The notes below the pieces were generated by a model. It did not search any database. It worked only from the letters and a program-made list of their open reading frames with translations, and had not been told where the DNA came from. Positions 6,846 to 14,717 of a stretch of 21,159 bases of DNA are shown in pieces; the stretch's first letter is position 1; every line of letters starts with the position of its first letter. Origin of the DNA: a virus. Position numbers and translations under genes: made by a program. The DNA is taken from positions 1 through 21,159 of IMG/VR virus record IMGVR_UViG_3300006793_004518; one strand, given 5' to 3'.

Positions 6846-8573
6846 TTAAAACTTTACTTGAACTGGCGCATACAGATTGCCAGTTAGTCCACCATCCGCC
6901 AAATTGTAGTTGGAGTTATACCCCCAGTGATATGTCTCGCCGTTTGTGCAATGTGCTATCAAACAAGTATCAGTAGTAGCATCGTGTGCGTATCCAGTCA
7001 TTACCAGTTGGTCTACGGGAGGTAATTTTGCTGGAATCACAATAGATGGTGACGCACCTTGGTCTGTGTGGCCCGTCCCCTTTTGCCCCTTACTACTGTA
7101 ACCAATAACATACACCAACCCGCCGCTCGTCCTTATGGCGTAACAACTACCGTACCTACCACCAACGCTAACAATATCTACCGCGTTTGCTACAGCCACG
7201 TTGTTAAAATCAAGAAGCGTCTCAAAAGTAGTAATTTGGCTTGTGTTACTGCTATTGAGTGGGCTGTGTCCTGTAGTTACTACGGTCTTGTCTTTTTTGA
7301 TAGCCAAGAAGTTAGTGTAAGAACCAGCGGCTCCCTGATAAAAATCTACGTCTTCAAGGACTGGAAGTGATGGATCAAATCTGTCGTTGAAAACCCAACC
7401 GTCTGCACGAGGTGTGGCTTGGTTCCAATACTGATATACACCTTGTTGACTGCCCTGTATGTAAAGCCTTCCGTCTTCTAACAAAACCGCGTCTGTGGGT
7501 TTTTGAGTAGTGTAACTGCCGTTCGTCCGATTGTTATGCGCCCAAGCCTGTTTTACCCTTACGTTTTCACTACCCCACGGATCAAACTTAGCAAATGTGT
7601 ATCTGTCTCTTCCTGTAAAGTTTCTGTTAGCCGAGCCAGACGCCCACAACTTACCGTCGTAATCAATCATATACGAAACCGCTTCATTGCTGTTGCATAT
7701 TGATATGTACTTCATTGGGTGGTCTGCCGTAAAAGGTATTAAGGTCGGAGTTAAAACAGCAGTATTATTGTCAAAGCCAAGGAGACCATCTTGGTTAGCT
7801 CCCCAAGCGTAAACCTTACCAGATGCGCCTCTTGCTAAATAGTTTACGCCTCCGTTGTCATATGCGTTGGCGCTGTAGCCGCCCTTAATCTCAACAATTT
7901 CGTCGTCGCCTATGTCACTGTACCTTGATATAGGAGTGAATTTTGTGCTTTGAAATGTTGCCGCGCCGTGGGTAGCAGACCCATTGTAGTAGTGTCCCGC
8001 AGACCAAAGAACATTGTCAGTGTCTAACAAAAAAGTGTTTAGGTACGAAGTCCATGCTTTTTTTATAAACGTATTGCGAGGAAGAGGCAGTGCTGTCGCG
8101 GAAGCAAGAAACGGGTAGTTTGTTGTCGCCGTAGGGCCAGACTGCATGCCGCTTACTCCGTAAGCGTTATAACCCCAAGCTCTTGCAGTGCCGTCTGTCA
8201 TAACAGCCACATGTTGCCACGCCGCATACCGAGGATGCTCGCTCATCATGTGGGCAAGTTCTTTTACCTTAGTGCCGTTCCTGTCCCTTGAATGGCGAAA
8301 CTCTGGTGTGAAAGTTGCCGTGCCTCCAATGGTCGTCGCCTTTGAGCGAAGTTCATTGCCTCGTGCGCCGACAGGAGAAATGGTATTGTCTACGGCTACA
8401 GAACCTTTTTCCGTTAGCTGTGTTTGACCGACAGCAAACTTACGCTTGTTTGTGCTGTCAGTGAACACATGGGTTTCGTCGCCAACTTTAACAACGTCGC
8501 CTTTCGCGTAAGTGGAAGCTGAGTTATAAGTCCCCTTCCAACGATAACCGAGTTTAGATACGTCTATCTTCAT
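6846..8573 (-). CDS. RCC1-repeat beta-propeller tail protein, 575 aa (paralogue of next gene)
   Basis: The N-terminus (Y-R-W-K-G-T-Y-N-S-A-S-T-Y-A-K-G-D-V-V) aligns by eye with that of the adjacent 738-residue protein, and the C-termini match too (H-W-G-Y-N-S-N-Y-N-L...Y-A-P-V-Q-V-K-F versus T-W-G-Y-S-A-E-Y-S-L...Y-A-P-T-M-L-Q-F). About eight RCC1-like blades can be traced: A-R-A-W-G-Y, L-W-S-A-G-H, V-Y-A-W-G-A, L-W-A-S-G-S, L-Y-I-Q-G-S, V-V-T-T-G-H, V-Y-V-I-G-Y and T-Y-H-W-G-Y. It lacks the beta insert after blade 1. The start overlaps the stop of the upstream gene (ATGA), so translation is coupled. Probably a tail-attached, receptor-facing propeller; the binding partner is unknown. Confidence 0.8.
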   Translation of the reverse strand: MKIDVSKLGYRWKGTYNSASTYAKGDVVKVGDETHVFTDSTNKRKFAVGQTQLTEKGSVAVDNTISPVGARGNELRSKATTIGGTATFTPEFRHSRDRNGTKVKELAHMMSEHPRYAAWQHVAVMTDGTARAWGYNAYGVSGMQSGPTATTNYPFLASATALPLPRNTFIKKAWTSYLNTFLLDTDNVLWSAGHYYNGSATHGAATFQSTKFTPISRYSDIGDDEIVEIKGGYSANAYDNGGVNYLARGASGKVYAWGANQDGLLGFDNNTAVLTPTLIPFTADHPMKYISICNSNEAVSYMIDYDGKLWASGSANRNFTGRDRYTFAKFDPWGSENVRVKQAWAHNNRTNGSYTTQKPTDAVLLEDGRLYIQGSQQGVYQYWNQATPRADGWVFNDRFDPSLPVLEDVDFYQGAAGSYTNFLAIKKDKTVVTTGHSPLNSSNTSQITTFETLLDFNNVAVANAVDIVSVGGRYGSCYAIRTSGGLVYVIGYSSKGQKGTGHTDQGASPSIVIPAKLPPVDQLVMTGYAHDATTDTCLIAHCTNGETYHWGYNSNYNLADGGLTGNLYAPVQVKF

Positions 8574-9679
8574 AGTATGTTCACCACTAATTTATTATCG
8601 ACCACCGCTAGGTCTAGGTTGCCGTTAGAAATCATGTATTCATCGTAGTCGTCTACGTCAAAAGACTGTGCCTGAGAAGATTGAATCTCTTGGAAAAGAG
8701 GAACTGTTCCAGTGCCTAAAGGTATCAACATGTTTTCGTAGGTGGCTTGGTTGGCAATGATGTAGGGCTTTATAGTGTTTAGCCAAAAGTGATAATAGTC
8801 AGTCGGAAAAGCTGTATTACCTTTGTCATAAACGTGAGCAGGCTTGTTCTGTAGGATGTTAGCTAACTCTTGTACGTCGTCAAGGTCAGGAGTTGCATGT
8901 GAAAAGCCTGGCAAACTTGAGAAGTTGTCGTCTTGGTTTACGTCTCCGTATATAAAAGAGAAGGTGACTGATGGCGCGGGTGGTGCTTTAGGAGCTAAGT
9001 AGCTCCTGTCCCAGAAGCCGTCTGTCACGAGCGGGTCGGTGATGCCACTGGCATAGTTATAAAGACTTTGAACAAGTGAAGAGTCAGAAAGAACTTTGTC
9101 CTTTCCTACAGTAGTAATCTCTATCTCGTTACCAGAAGTGTTTAAGCCGTAAAATACGTTGCTGTCAGCGAACGGCGTGATCTCATAAGCTGAGGCTGTG
9201 TCGTTCAACCTGATGAAAGAGTTGTAGTTTCCAGCTATTTCCACGTTGCTCGCTGGCACAATGGAGTTTCCTCCAGATATGGCAAGCATAACTTTGGTCA
9301 AGTCTGGAGACGCACCAGCGGTGTGAGGCTCAGAAACTATGTAAAGATTGTCGTTGAAAGAGAATAGGTCGTGGTTCTGGTATACCGCGCCTACTTGGAA
9401 GTTGCCTGTAGGCTTGAAGAAAGTGCCTTCTGGCACATCAATCCAAGGCGCTGTTACGCTAGTACCGACACGAACTTGAAGTTTTTGTGTGGCTACCTCT
9501 ACCCGAAAAGCAAAGATGTTAGGGTCTGGGTTTCCGTTTGCGTCGAAAACATCTCCAAGCAAAGCGTAAAGAGTTCGTCCCCCTAGCTCACAGTTCTCTA
9601 GGTAGGTGTCAAGAAGATGTGTACCAGTGTTGGCAGAACGAAAATTTATCTGTTCGCCAGTAGGTCTAGTAAAGGCCAT
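8570..9679 (-). CDS. Tail-fibre-base-like structural protein, 369 aa
   Basis: The N-terminal ~70 residues (T-R-P-T-G-E-Q-I-N-F-R-S-A-N-T-G then L-D-T-Y-L-E) look like the fibre or tail-attachment domain at the start of appendage proteins in marine phages. The middle (~60-180) is beta-rich with a repeated hydrophobic/Gly pattern (L-Q-V-R-V-G-T-S-V-T-A-P-W-I-D-V), consistent with a trimeric fibre shaft or plug domain. The C-terminal third is more globular and acidic (V-D-D-Y-D-E-Y). It starts 1 base after the preceding stop and overlaps the first RCC1 gene by four bases, suggesting the three proteins are made together and may assemble into one appendage, with this one as the tail-proximal part. 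That arrangement is inference. Confidence 0.6.
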   Translation of the reverse strand: MAFTRPTGEQINFRSANTGTHLLDTYLENCELGGRTLYALLGDVFDANGNPDPNIFAFRVEVATQKLQVRVGTSVTAPWIDVPEGTFFKPTGNFQVGAVYQNHDLFSFNDNLYIVSEPHTAGASPDLTKVMLAISGGNSIVPASNVEIAGNYNSFIRLNDTASAYEITPFADSNVFYGLNTSGNEIEITTVGKDKVLSDSSLVQSLYNYASGITDPLVTDGFWDRSYLAPKAPPAPSVTFSFIYGDVNQDDNFSSLPGFSHATPDLDDVQELANILQNKPAHVYDKGNTAFPTDYYHFWLNTIKPYIIANQATYENMLIPLGTGTVPLFQEIQSSQAQSFDVDDYDEYMISNGNLDLAVVDNKLVVNIL

Positions 9680-9680
9680 C

Positions 9681-9971
9681 CTATTCTATCCCCATACTCT
9701 TCATTAAGTGTTTTAATTTAGCAGTAGTGAGGGCATACCTGTCGTCCTCGTTGTAACGATCTTCTAAATCAGACACACGTTTTACCAAATCTAGGAGAAC
9801 TCTGTCCTCTACTGTTGGGGTCGCGGCTTCTCCAATATGCTGTACTAATTCAGCGCGAAGCTCGGCCACAAGTAGTTTGGCTATGCTTTTGATCTTTGCG
9901 TCTACGTATTCTTTTTGGATGCCTGAGAAGTTTGCGGCACTCTCTAGGCTCTCTGGTGACGGGTTAGACAT
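9681..9971 (-). CDS. Unknown small helical protein after portal, 96 aa
   Basis: Highly charged and predicted by eye to be helical, with heptad-like spacing around residues ~22-45 (E-Y-V-D-A-K-I-K-S-I-A-K-L-L-V-A-E-L) and ~60-75 (L-D-L-V-K-R-V-S-D-L-E-D-R), so a short coiled coil is likely. The start shares a base with the portal stop (TAATG) and has GGGAG upstream. No membrane segment or catalytic motif is visible. Small coiled-coil proteins directly after portal often act in head-tail joining or as fibre chaperones; which applies here cannot be told. Confidence 0.65.
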   Translation of the reverse strand: MSNPSPESLESAANFSGIQKEYVDAKIKSIAKLLVAELRAELVQHIGEAATPTVEDRVLLDLVKRVSDLEDRYNEDDRYALTTAKLKHLMKSMGIE

Positions 9972-11863
9972 TACATATTCTCCCTTGCTGGCTTTAAGTT
10001 TCCTTTTTCTATCTCCCTTTGCATCTGCTCTTCAGGCATTACAGATGCGCCACGGGCTTTCTCCATAAGGGCCATTTCTTGAGAAGGGGTCGGCCCTTGA
10101 GCCGCCTCTTCTTTGCTGATCTTGAACTGTTCTACGTCGGAGACACCCATAGCGCGGATGGCTTCTTCGATTATACGACCAGTCTTGTACTCCATTTGCA
10201 AACCTGATTTACCGACTACAGAAAGCATATTCATCCAAGTCTCGGCGTTTCTTGTTGGCTCTACTGGTAATGTACCATCCACTACTAAGTAGTCGATATC
10301 GCCCTGAAGCATAGATACGTCAAAGTCTATGTACCCGTCTTCAATCATGCAGCTTAACTCGCCAGGCGCTTGACCGTCCATCATACGCAGAGAACCTTCG
10401 TATTCTAAGGCATCTTGCAAGTTCGCTGTCATCATCCTTACTAGCGGCCTAACTGACTGAGCAGAAAGAACACGGGCAAGGACACCAAGGCGCTGAGAGC
10501 CTAGTTGAGTAAGTCTCTGTATTTCTGTGGCAGTTCGTACACCATCTGCTGTTGGCATGCCCTGTTGGGCATCTGACGCGGCACTGACACGTTGTTTCAG
10601 GTCTGACATTGCAGATATGTCGTTCCAGTGGCCTCGTGTCACGTCTGGGACTTCTGCAATAAATATCCCGTCACCTGGTTTTGTGCCTGGCAGTGTTCGG
10701 ACTACACCCCACGGGTTGCGGTCAATCAAGTCAGGAACACTAACCGACGTTGGGTCTACGAAAATAAGATTGTTCAGCGCGGCTTGCACGTTGTCGATAC
10801 GCGAGCGTAGCAACCATGTGCTAATCTCATGCATAGGAAGCAACAGATCGTAAAGAGATTGGCTGTATGTTTTGTGCTGATCGTTGTACAGACCACCAAA
10901 AGCGACAGGGAACTGCCTGCCGTATGGGTTCAACTGCATACGAATTACTGCGTCTTCATCAAGAATGGTTATGAGAACCCATAGCTGTTCTATCTGAGGT
11001 AGTCCGACTTCGTAGCCGTTCAACCTAACCCACGCCTCATCAATTACTCGTGTGTCGTCAAGGGTAAAGTGGTAGCCGTTCTCGTCGCCCTTCGGGTCTT
11101 CAGGATTGATATTTAACCCCTTGCCCTCTTCCTTTACCCAGCGGTGGGCATCCCAACCTGACTTAAAGTTGGCGTTGTGCTTGCTACGTAGGCCAGGATA
11201 TTTCTGAAGCTTGGGGTAATGACCTGATCCGTACAAGGCGTTTGTGGACATGTGGTCTGTAAAGACCACGTACTGCATACGATCCCAATCTCCCCACTGT
11301 ACCCGTGGGTCTGGGAAGCATTTGCGAGGATCGAAGTTAATGATTTGATTAGTGTTTGTCTTTGTGTCCCATATACATTTTGTGGGGGCGAAGCCGTATC
11401 TTATGCTGTCCATAAGCATCTGCGCTATGCGGGCTTCCCCTGCTGTACGACGCATGTGCTGGTGCAAAAGGCGCTCAAGAATAAGAGAGGCTTTACGAGA
11501 CTTCCTGTTAAGACCTTCAAGCTGGAACATAGGGTTACGCCCAGCGAGCGCCGCCATAAGGTATGTCATAACTGTGTCGGCAATTGCGCGAGTGTCGGCT
11601 ACCACTGCCTTCTCTCGAAACTTCGTGCTGTCGGCTGGAACCCATACGTCGTGAGCGCGGTCAGCGTCCCGCCAATGATCGTACCGTCGGCTAATCCGCT
11701 CAAAGGACATCTTTGTTAGCGCACGGACGTAATCAACAATCTTTATTTCTTGTTCATCAGAAAGCATGTCGGAGATGTCTTGGTAGTCCATTAGAGGCTC
11801 TGCCAAGTTGGACAGGTCTACAACCATGTTATGCTTATCAAGCTTTATATCTTTATAACGCAT
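9971..11863 (-). CDS. Portal protein, 630 aa
   Basis: The dodecameric portal forms the DNA entry and exit vertex and docks terminase. The evidence is size and place directly after the large terminase, plus typical portal features. These are a helical N-terminal region with M-S-F-E-R-I-S-R-R-Y-D-H-W-R-D-A-D-R (~52-70) followed by D-T-V-M-T-Y-L-M-A-A-L-A-G-R-N-P-M-F (~97-114); then L-M-D-S-I-R-Y-G-F-A-P-T-K-C-I-W-D (~147-163) and F-D-P-R-K-C-F-P-D-P-R (~174-184), the 'conversion to beta wing' block seen in podovirus portals. Later comes a long stem/crown region with Q-G-M-P-T-A-D-G-V-R-T-A-T-E-I-Q-R. The ATG directly abuts the terminase TAG. The C-terminal ~50 residues are Glu/Met-rich and may form the barrel. 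No frameshift or internal break is seen. Confidence 0.9.
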   Translation of the reverse strand: MRYKDIKLDKHNMVVDLSNLAEPLMDYQDISDMLSDEQEIKIVDYVRALTKMSFERISRRYDHWRDADRAHDVWVPADSTKFREKAVVADTRAIADTVMTYLMAALAGRNPMFQLEGLNRKSRKASLILERLLHQHMRRTAGEARIAQMLMDSIRYGFAPTKCIWDTKTNTNQIINFDPRKCFPDPRVQWGDWDRMQYVVFTDHMSTNALYGSGHYPKLQKYPGLRSKHNANFKSGWDAHRWVKEEGKGLNINPEDPKGDENGYHFTLDDTRVIDEAWVRLNGYEVGLPQIEQLWVLITILDEDAVIRMQLNPYGRQFPVAFGGLYNDQHKTYSQSLYDLLLPMHEISTWLLRSRIDNVQAALNNLIFVDPTSVSVPDLIDRNPWGVVRTLPGTKPGDGIFIAEVPDVTRGHWNDISAMSDLKQRVSAASDAQQGMPTADGVRTATEIQRLTQLGSQRLGVLARVLSAQSVRPLVRMMTANLQDALEYEGSLRMMDGQAPGELSCMIEDGYIDFDVSMLQGDIDYLVVDGTLPVEPTRNAETWMNMLSVVGKSGLQMEYKTGRIIEEAIRAMGVSDVEQFKISKEEAAQGPTPSQEMALMEKARGASVMPEEQMQREIEKGNLKPARENM

Positions 11864-13486
11864 CTACATTTCACCCCAAGACTTCATGTACTTGTCTTCC
11901 GATTTAGCGGCTTTTTCCCACCAACTGGTAGCGTCGCTCTTCTGGTCAAACTGTTTATTAAGCGACGAAGACACATCCATCGTCCCACTAAACATATCAT
12001 TTACAACGCCGCCCATTCTGGATAATACATCAAGTCCCATAGATAAAGCGTCCACTTGGTCGTCGTTTGTTCCGTTAGGGAAAGCTTGGCACTCCAGCAT
12101 GAATGTGTCCAGCCAATGTGCAGAGCGAGGAAGGAACACTCTGCCGCCTTCTATTAGAGGCGTCACAGCGTTTAACCTAGCTACTTTATCTGCCGTAACT
12201 TTGTACGGAAGGACAGACACACCTGACTGGTTCCTTAGTTCTTGTATCAAGGATTGACCGCTGGCCTTGTCCTCAATGTACATCCCCCTTAATCCATTGC
12301 CGCGCCATCTGGCATTGACCTGTGTGCAGACTCTCTTTAGCTCAGGGAAGTCGTACTTGTTTCTTATTAGGTCGAGGATGTGCATGTCACCGTTTCTGTC
12401 TAGCCCCATAACCATTAGCACGGAGAAGTCAGCTTGCTCGGTTTTCTTGAACGCGGTGTCTGCTACAATTATAAGCTGGTTGCAGTCAGGCTTGTCGTCG
12501 TCCCACTGCCACCAACTTTCTTTTATGATATTACCGCCACGGATGAAAGGTGACTGCTGATAGAGGGACGCAAACTCTCTGGGGTCTAGGCGTTCTCTTT
12601 TCTTGAGTTCTTCAAGAGGGAACCTCTCAGGCCAGAGTGCTTCCTCTCGCTCATCTTGGTAGTGTCTTTTTGTGACAGAGACCTTGCTGAGTTGACCCTG
12701 CGGTATGAAGCGAGGATCGTCTTCTGGGAGTTCCGCCACTGACCTCTTGACATTGCTTGACACCTTTCTGACCGCTGGGAAGTTTACATGATGCCAAGCA
12801 CCCTCTCTCCAGTCGTCCGTTTCCATCAAGCGCCCAGCTACGTCGTCAGGATGCCAGCGGGTTAGGATGACAATCTCAATTGCCGCAGTTCCGTCTGGCT
12901 CTGGTTGCTTACGAGTTGTTAGAGCAGAGACATAGTAACTCCAAGTCTTGTTGCGCTGTGTTGCGCTGTCGGCTTCTTCACGAGCTTTGATAGGGTCATC
13001 TACTAATAGGAGCGTCGCCGCACGACCTGTTGTAGAACCGCCGATGCCTGTCGCGTAATAAGTTCCGCCCATCGTCGTGCGCCAGTCGTCAACAGCACGG
13101 CTCTCCTCAGACAACGTAAAGTCAGAAAACGCCTGACCGACAATAGGCTCCCGCGCATGGTCGCGTGTTTGTCTGCCGAATGTTTTGGCAAGGTCTTGAT
13201 TGTATGAGGTGGCGAGAACATTTCTATTCGGCTTCTTTGCAAGGTAGTAGACTGGAAATAGAGTAGAAGCCAACCATGACTTACCATGTCGAGGCGGCAT
13301 AGTGATGAGTAAACGTCTTGTTCCAAGCGTGTCATTTTCAAGTCTGTTGAGAACATCTACAAGCTCTTCTTGGAACGGGGCCAACTCAAACGATGGGGCT
13401 AGGGCTTTCACGAACCCCCTGAAGTCCGTCTTCGCTTGCTGTATCTGTAATAGTTTTTTCGCCGCTTCCGATCTCGTTATCGTCAT
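11864..13486 (-). CDS. terL: Terminase large subunit, packaging ATPase/nuclease, 540 aa
   Basis: The packaging motor cuts concatemeric DNA and pumps it into the procapsid. ATPase motifs: Walker A M-P-P-R-H-G-K-S at ~63-70 and Walker B L-L-L-V-D-D at ~159-164, with L-T-R-W-H-P-D-D (~208-215) as the coupling-motif region. The C-terminal RNase H-like nuclease has V-A-D-T-A (Asp ~343), I-E-D (~404-406) and the terminal acidic motif N-D-D-Q-V-D-A (~474-480). I chose the ATG at 13486, which has AGGAGAGG 6 bases upstream; an ATG at 13525 would add 13 residues but lacks a ribosome site. Even so, the first 101 bases overlap the preceding gene in another frame. Motif order and length fit the general terminase family. 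Confidence 0.96.
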   Translation of the reverse strand: MTITRSEAAKKLLQIQQAKTDFRGFVKALAPSFELAPFQEELVDVLNRLENDTLGTRRLLITMPPRHGKSWLASTLFPVYYLAKKPNRNVLATSYNQDLAKTFGRQTRDHAREPIVGQAFSDFTLSEESRAVDDWRTTMGGTYYATGIGGSTTGRAATLLLVDDPIKAREEADSATQRNKTWSYYVSALTTRKQPEPDGTAAIEIVILTRWHPDDVAGRLMETDDWREGAWHHVNFPAVRKVSSNVKRSVAELPEDDPRFIPQGQLSKVSVTKRHYQDEREEALWPERFPLEELKKRERLDPREFASLYQQSPFIRGGNIIKESWWQWDDDKPDCNQLIIVADTAFKKTEQADFSVLMVMGLDRNGDMHILDLIRNKYDFPELKRVCTQVNARWRGNGLRGMYIEDKASGQSLIQELRNQSGVSVLPYKVTADKVARLNAVTPLIEGGRVFLPRSAHWLDTFMLECQAFPNGTNDDQVDALSMGLDVLSRMGGVVNDMFSGTMDVSSSLNKQFDQKSDATSWWEKAAKSEDKYMKSWGEM

Positions 13487-13811
13487 CGTTGACCTCTCCT
13501 TCGATTGTTTCTCCTTGACGAGCAATTTCCATTAGCTCATCGACAGTCAACTCATCGACGTTTTTGTTTTCTACCGTGTGTTGGTTAAAGCTGTGGTGAA
13601 GATCAGGCATTACCTTGTTGAGCATCATACCAAACAAACGGACTTGTTGGTTGTCCCATTTGCGTTGGCCATCAAGAACTTCTCTTACGACTGGTATGTT
13701 TTTTCTAACAACGTCAAGAACACTCCGACGAACTCTATCAACTTGTTGTGGTGTAACTGCTGGCAGTCCCGTCCCGTGTGTAGGGTGTGGGTTTTTCTTA
13801 ACATTAGCCAT
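13386..13811 (-). CDS. Probable terminase small subunit, 141 aa
   Basis: First gene of the leftward virion operon and directly upstream of the large terminase, the standard place of the small (DNA-recognition) terminase subunit. The N-terminal third is basic (N-V-K-K-N-P-H-P), followed by a helical region with Q-V-D-R-V-R-R-S-V-L-D-V-V-R-K-N-I-P-V-V-R and W-D-N-Q-Q-V-R-L-F-G-M-M-L-N-K-V-M-P-D. The last ~45 residues are acidic and probably disordered, the part overlapping the terL start. I place the start at 13811, which has AGGA 5 bases upstream; an in-frame ATG at 13823 would add four residues but its ribosome site would be lost. I cannot point to a clear helix-turn-helix, so the call rests mainly on synteny. 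Confidence 0.65.
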   Translation of the reverse strand: MANVKKNPHPTHGTGLPAVTPQQVDRVRRSVLDVVRKNIPVVREVLDGQRKWDNQQVRLFGMMLNKVMPDLHHSFNQHTVENKNVDELTVDELMEIARQGETIEGEVNDDDNEIGSGEKTITDTASEDGLQGVRESPSPIV

Positions 13812-13871
13812 AGGTTTCCTCAAATATTTTCTGCTTGTAACAATAACGCGACAGTAAAAGTTAAATCGTCC

Positions 13872-13900
13872 CTGTTACAAATGTAAGACATCGTTTTCAA
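13872..13900 (-). promoter_or_regulatory. Candidate sigma-70-like promoter for the leftward operon
   Basis: On the minus strand TTGAAA (plus 13895-13900) is followed 17 bases later by TAACAG (plus 13872-13877). The -35 matches consensus at five of six positions; the -10 is weak (three of six). It would start transcription about 50-60 bases upstream of the small terminase ATG. A phage-specific factor may be used instead. Confidence 0.3.
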
Positions 13901-13955
13901 AATCAGGTGAAAAAATTCGGAATGGTGGTGACTGGCATACAGGAAACCCGTCGGC

Positions 13956-13974
13956 GGGGTGGCATTGCCACCCC
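13956..13974. repeat. Perfect 8-bp hairpin in divergent region
   Basis: GGGGTGGC and GCCACCCC flank the 3-base loop ATT. No T-run follows on either strand, so it is not a standard terminator. It may act in the leader of an early transcript or as a protein-binding dyad. Confidence 0.6.
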
Positions 13975-14028
13975 CCCCATCTACTTATGACAAATATCTG
14001 TCAGTTACTACTGCTAAGTGTTTGTTTT

Positions 14029-14037
14029 TGTTATAGT
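14029..14037 (+). promoter_or_regulatory. Candidate extended -10 promoter for the rightward block
   Basis: TGTTATAGT matches the extended -10 pattern (TGn followed by TATAGT, five of six to consensus). No good -35 lies 16-18 bases upstream, which extended -10 promoters tolerate. The transcript would begin about 200 bases before the first rightward gene and would include the dyads at 14123-14172 in its leader. Weakly supported. Confidence 0.35.
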
Positions 14038-14249
14038 TCTGTAGCCTTCTAAGGGCTATATTGGGAGATAGTTCTGAGATACTGCTAATCTATCAGCAAT
14101 TAATAGGGGGATAGAGTGTAGTTGTCTGTCATATCAGACACTTGGCTTCGTCGTCGAACCCCCCAAAGGGGGTAGGGGGGAGTAAATTGTGTCGCTGATG
14201 CCGCTGGCTCAGTGAGACAAACAACCAACCCTCTCAGGAGATACTACCA

Positions 14250-14624
14250 ATGAGCAAGATAACTGTAACCAAAACATTCACATCCAAGTCCCTTTCAACC
14301 GATTGCGCTGTCAACGTCAAGGTCGGTCGCAAGAACTACGACCTCAACAGAACTTCTGCCGACGACATCTCGGCTTGGTTCGATGGCAAGTTCGAGGTCT
14401 CTGTCGATGACCTTCGGAACATTGCCGCCTTCCTGTTGTTCAGGCTTCGGAAGAATGAATACTCTCGCAACAGAGCCAACGATGCTGGCTTCAAGACTTG
14501 GTTCCAACGCAAGAACCCAACCAAGGACTACAGCCAGTACAAAGCTGGTCTGACCAAGAAAGCTAACACCAACCGCCAAGCCTACGACAAGGTTTGTGCA
14601 ATCGGCAAAGCGATGACTGCCTAA
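14250..14624 (+). CDS. Unknown basic small protein, 124 aa
   Basis: First gene of the rightward block, with AGGAG 9 bases before the ATG and a strong terminator right after the stop, so it can be made as a single-gene message. It is Lys/Arg/Asn-rich, with a beta-like N-terminal part (K-I-T-V-T-K-T-F then V-N-V-K-V-G) and a helical second half (L-R-N-I-A-A-F-L-L-F-R-L-R-K). The basic charge would allow nucleic-acid binding, and its place as the first gene of a block suits an early protein, but I recognise no family and no motif. Composition does not differ clearly from its neighbours. Confidence 0.75.
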   Translation: MSKITVTKTFTSKSLSTDCAVNVKVGRKNYDLNRTSADDISAWFDGKFEVSVDDLRNIAAFLLFRLRKNEYSRNRANDAGFKTWFQRKNPTKDYSQYKAGLTKKANTNRQAYDKVCAIGKAMTA

Positions 14625-14632
14625 CAACACCA

Positions 14633-14673
14633 ACGACGAGGATGGCTTCGGCTGTCCTCGTTGTATTTTTTTT
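14633..14673 (+). terminator. Strong rho-independent terminator with UUCG loop
   Basis: A continuous stem of about 14 bp (two or three G-T wobbles) closes on C-TTCG-G, the extra-stable tetraloop, and is followed two bases later by eight Ts. It ends the single-gene transcript of 14250-14624. The next gene needs read-through or its own promoter. Confidence 0.9.
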
Positions 14674-14717
14674 GTCCATTTTTTAGTTCATTTACCACAA
14701 CCACGAAGGAGATACCA

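Larger units (their letters stand above)
13812..14249. other. Divergent non-coding region between the two operons
   Basis: This 438-base stretch carries no convincing gene. It holds: the candidate minus promoter; a perfect 8-bp stem GGGGTGGC/GCCACCCC with a 3-base loop at 13956-13974 followed by extra Cs; an extended -10-like element; a 6-bp dyad TGTCTG/CAGACA at 14123-14140; a C-run/AAA/G-run hairpin at 14159-14172 followed by a second G-run; and the ribosome site of the first rightward gene at its end. It is much richer in dyads and homopolymer G/C runs than the surrounding coding sequence. Next to the terminase genes, it is a reasonable place for a packaging start, replication or control site, though none is proven. 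Confidence 0.6.

Noticed and set aside
11252-11719. Long plus-strand open frame (155 codons) opposite the portal gene
   Set aside because: It lies entirely antisense to a well-supported portal gene, has an odd Cys/Val/His-rich composition and no ribosome site; a shadow frame.
13922-13990. 22-codon plus-strand peptide across the 13956 hairpin
   Set aside because: No properly spaced ribosome site, and its sequence is dictated by the hairpin.
13987-14052. 21-codon hydrophobic peptide in the divergent region
   Set aside because: No Shine-Dalgarno sequence upstream, and it would begin before the candidate rightward promoter.
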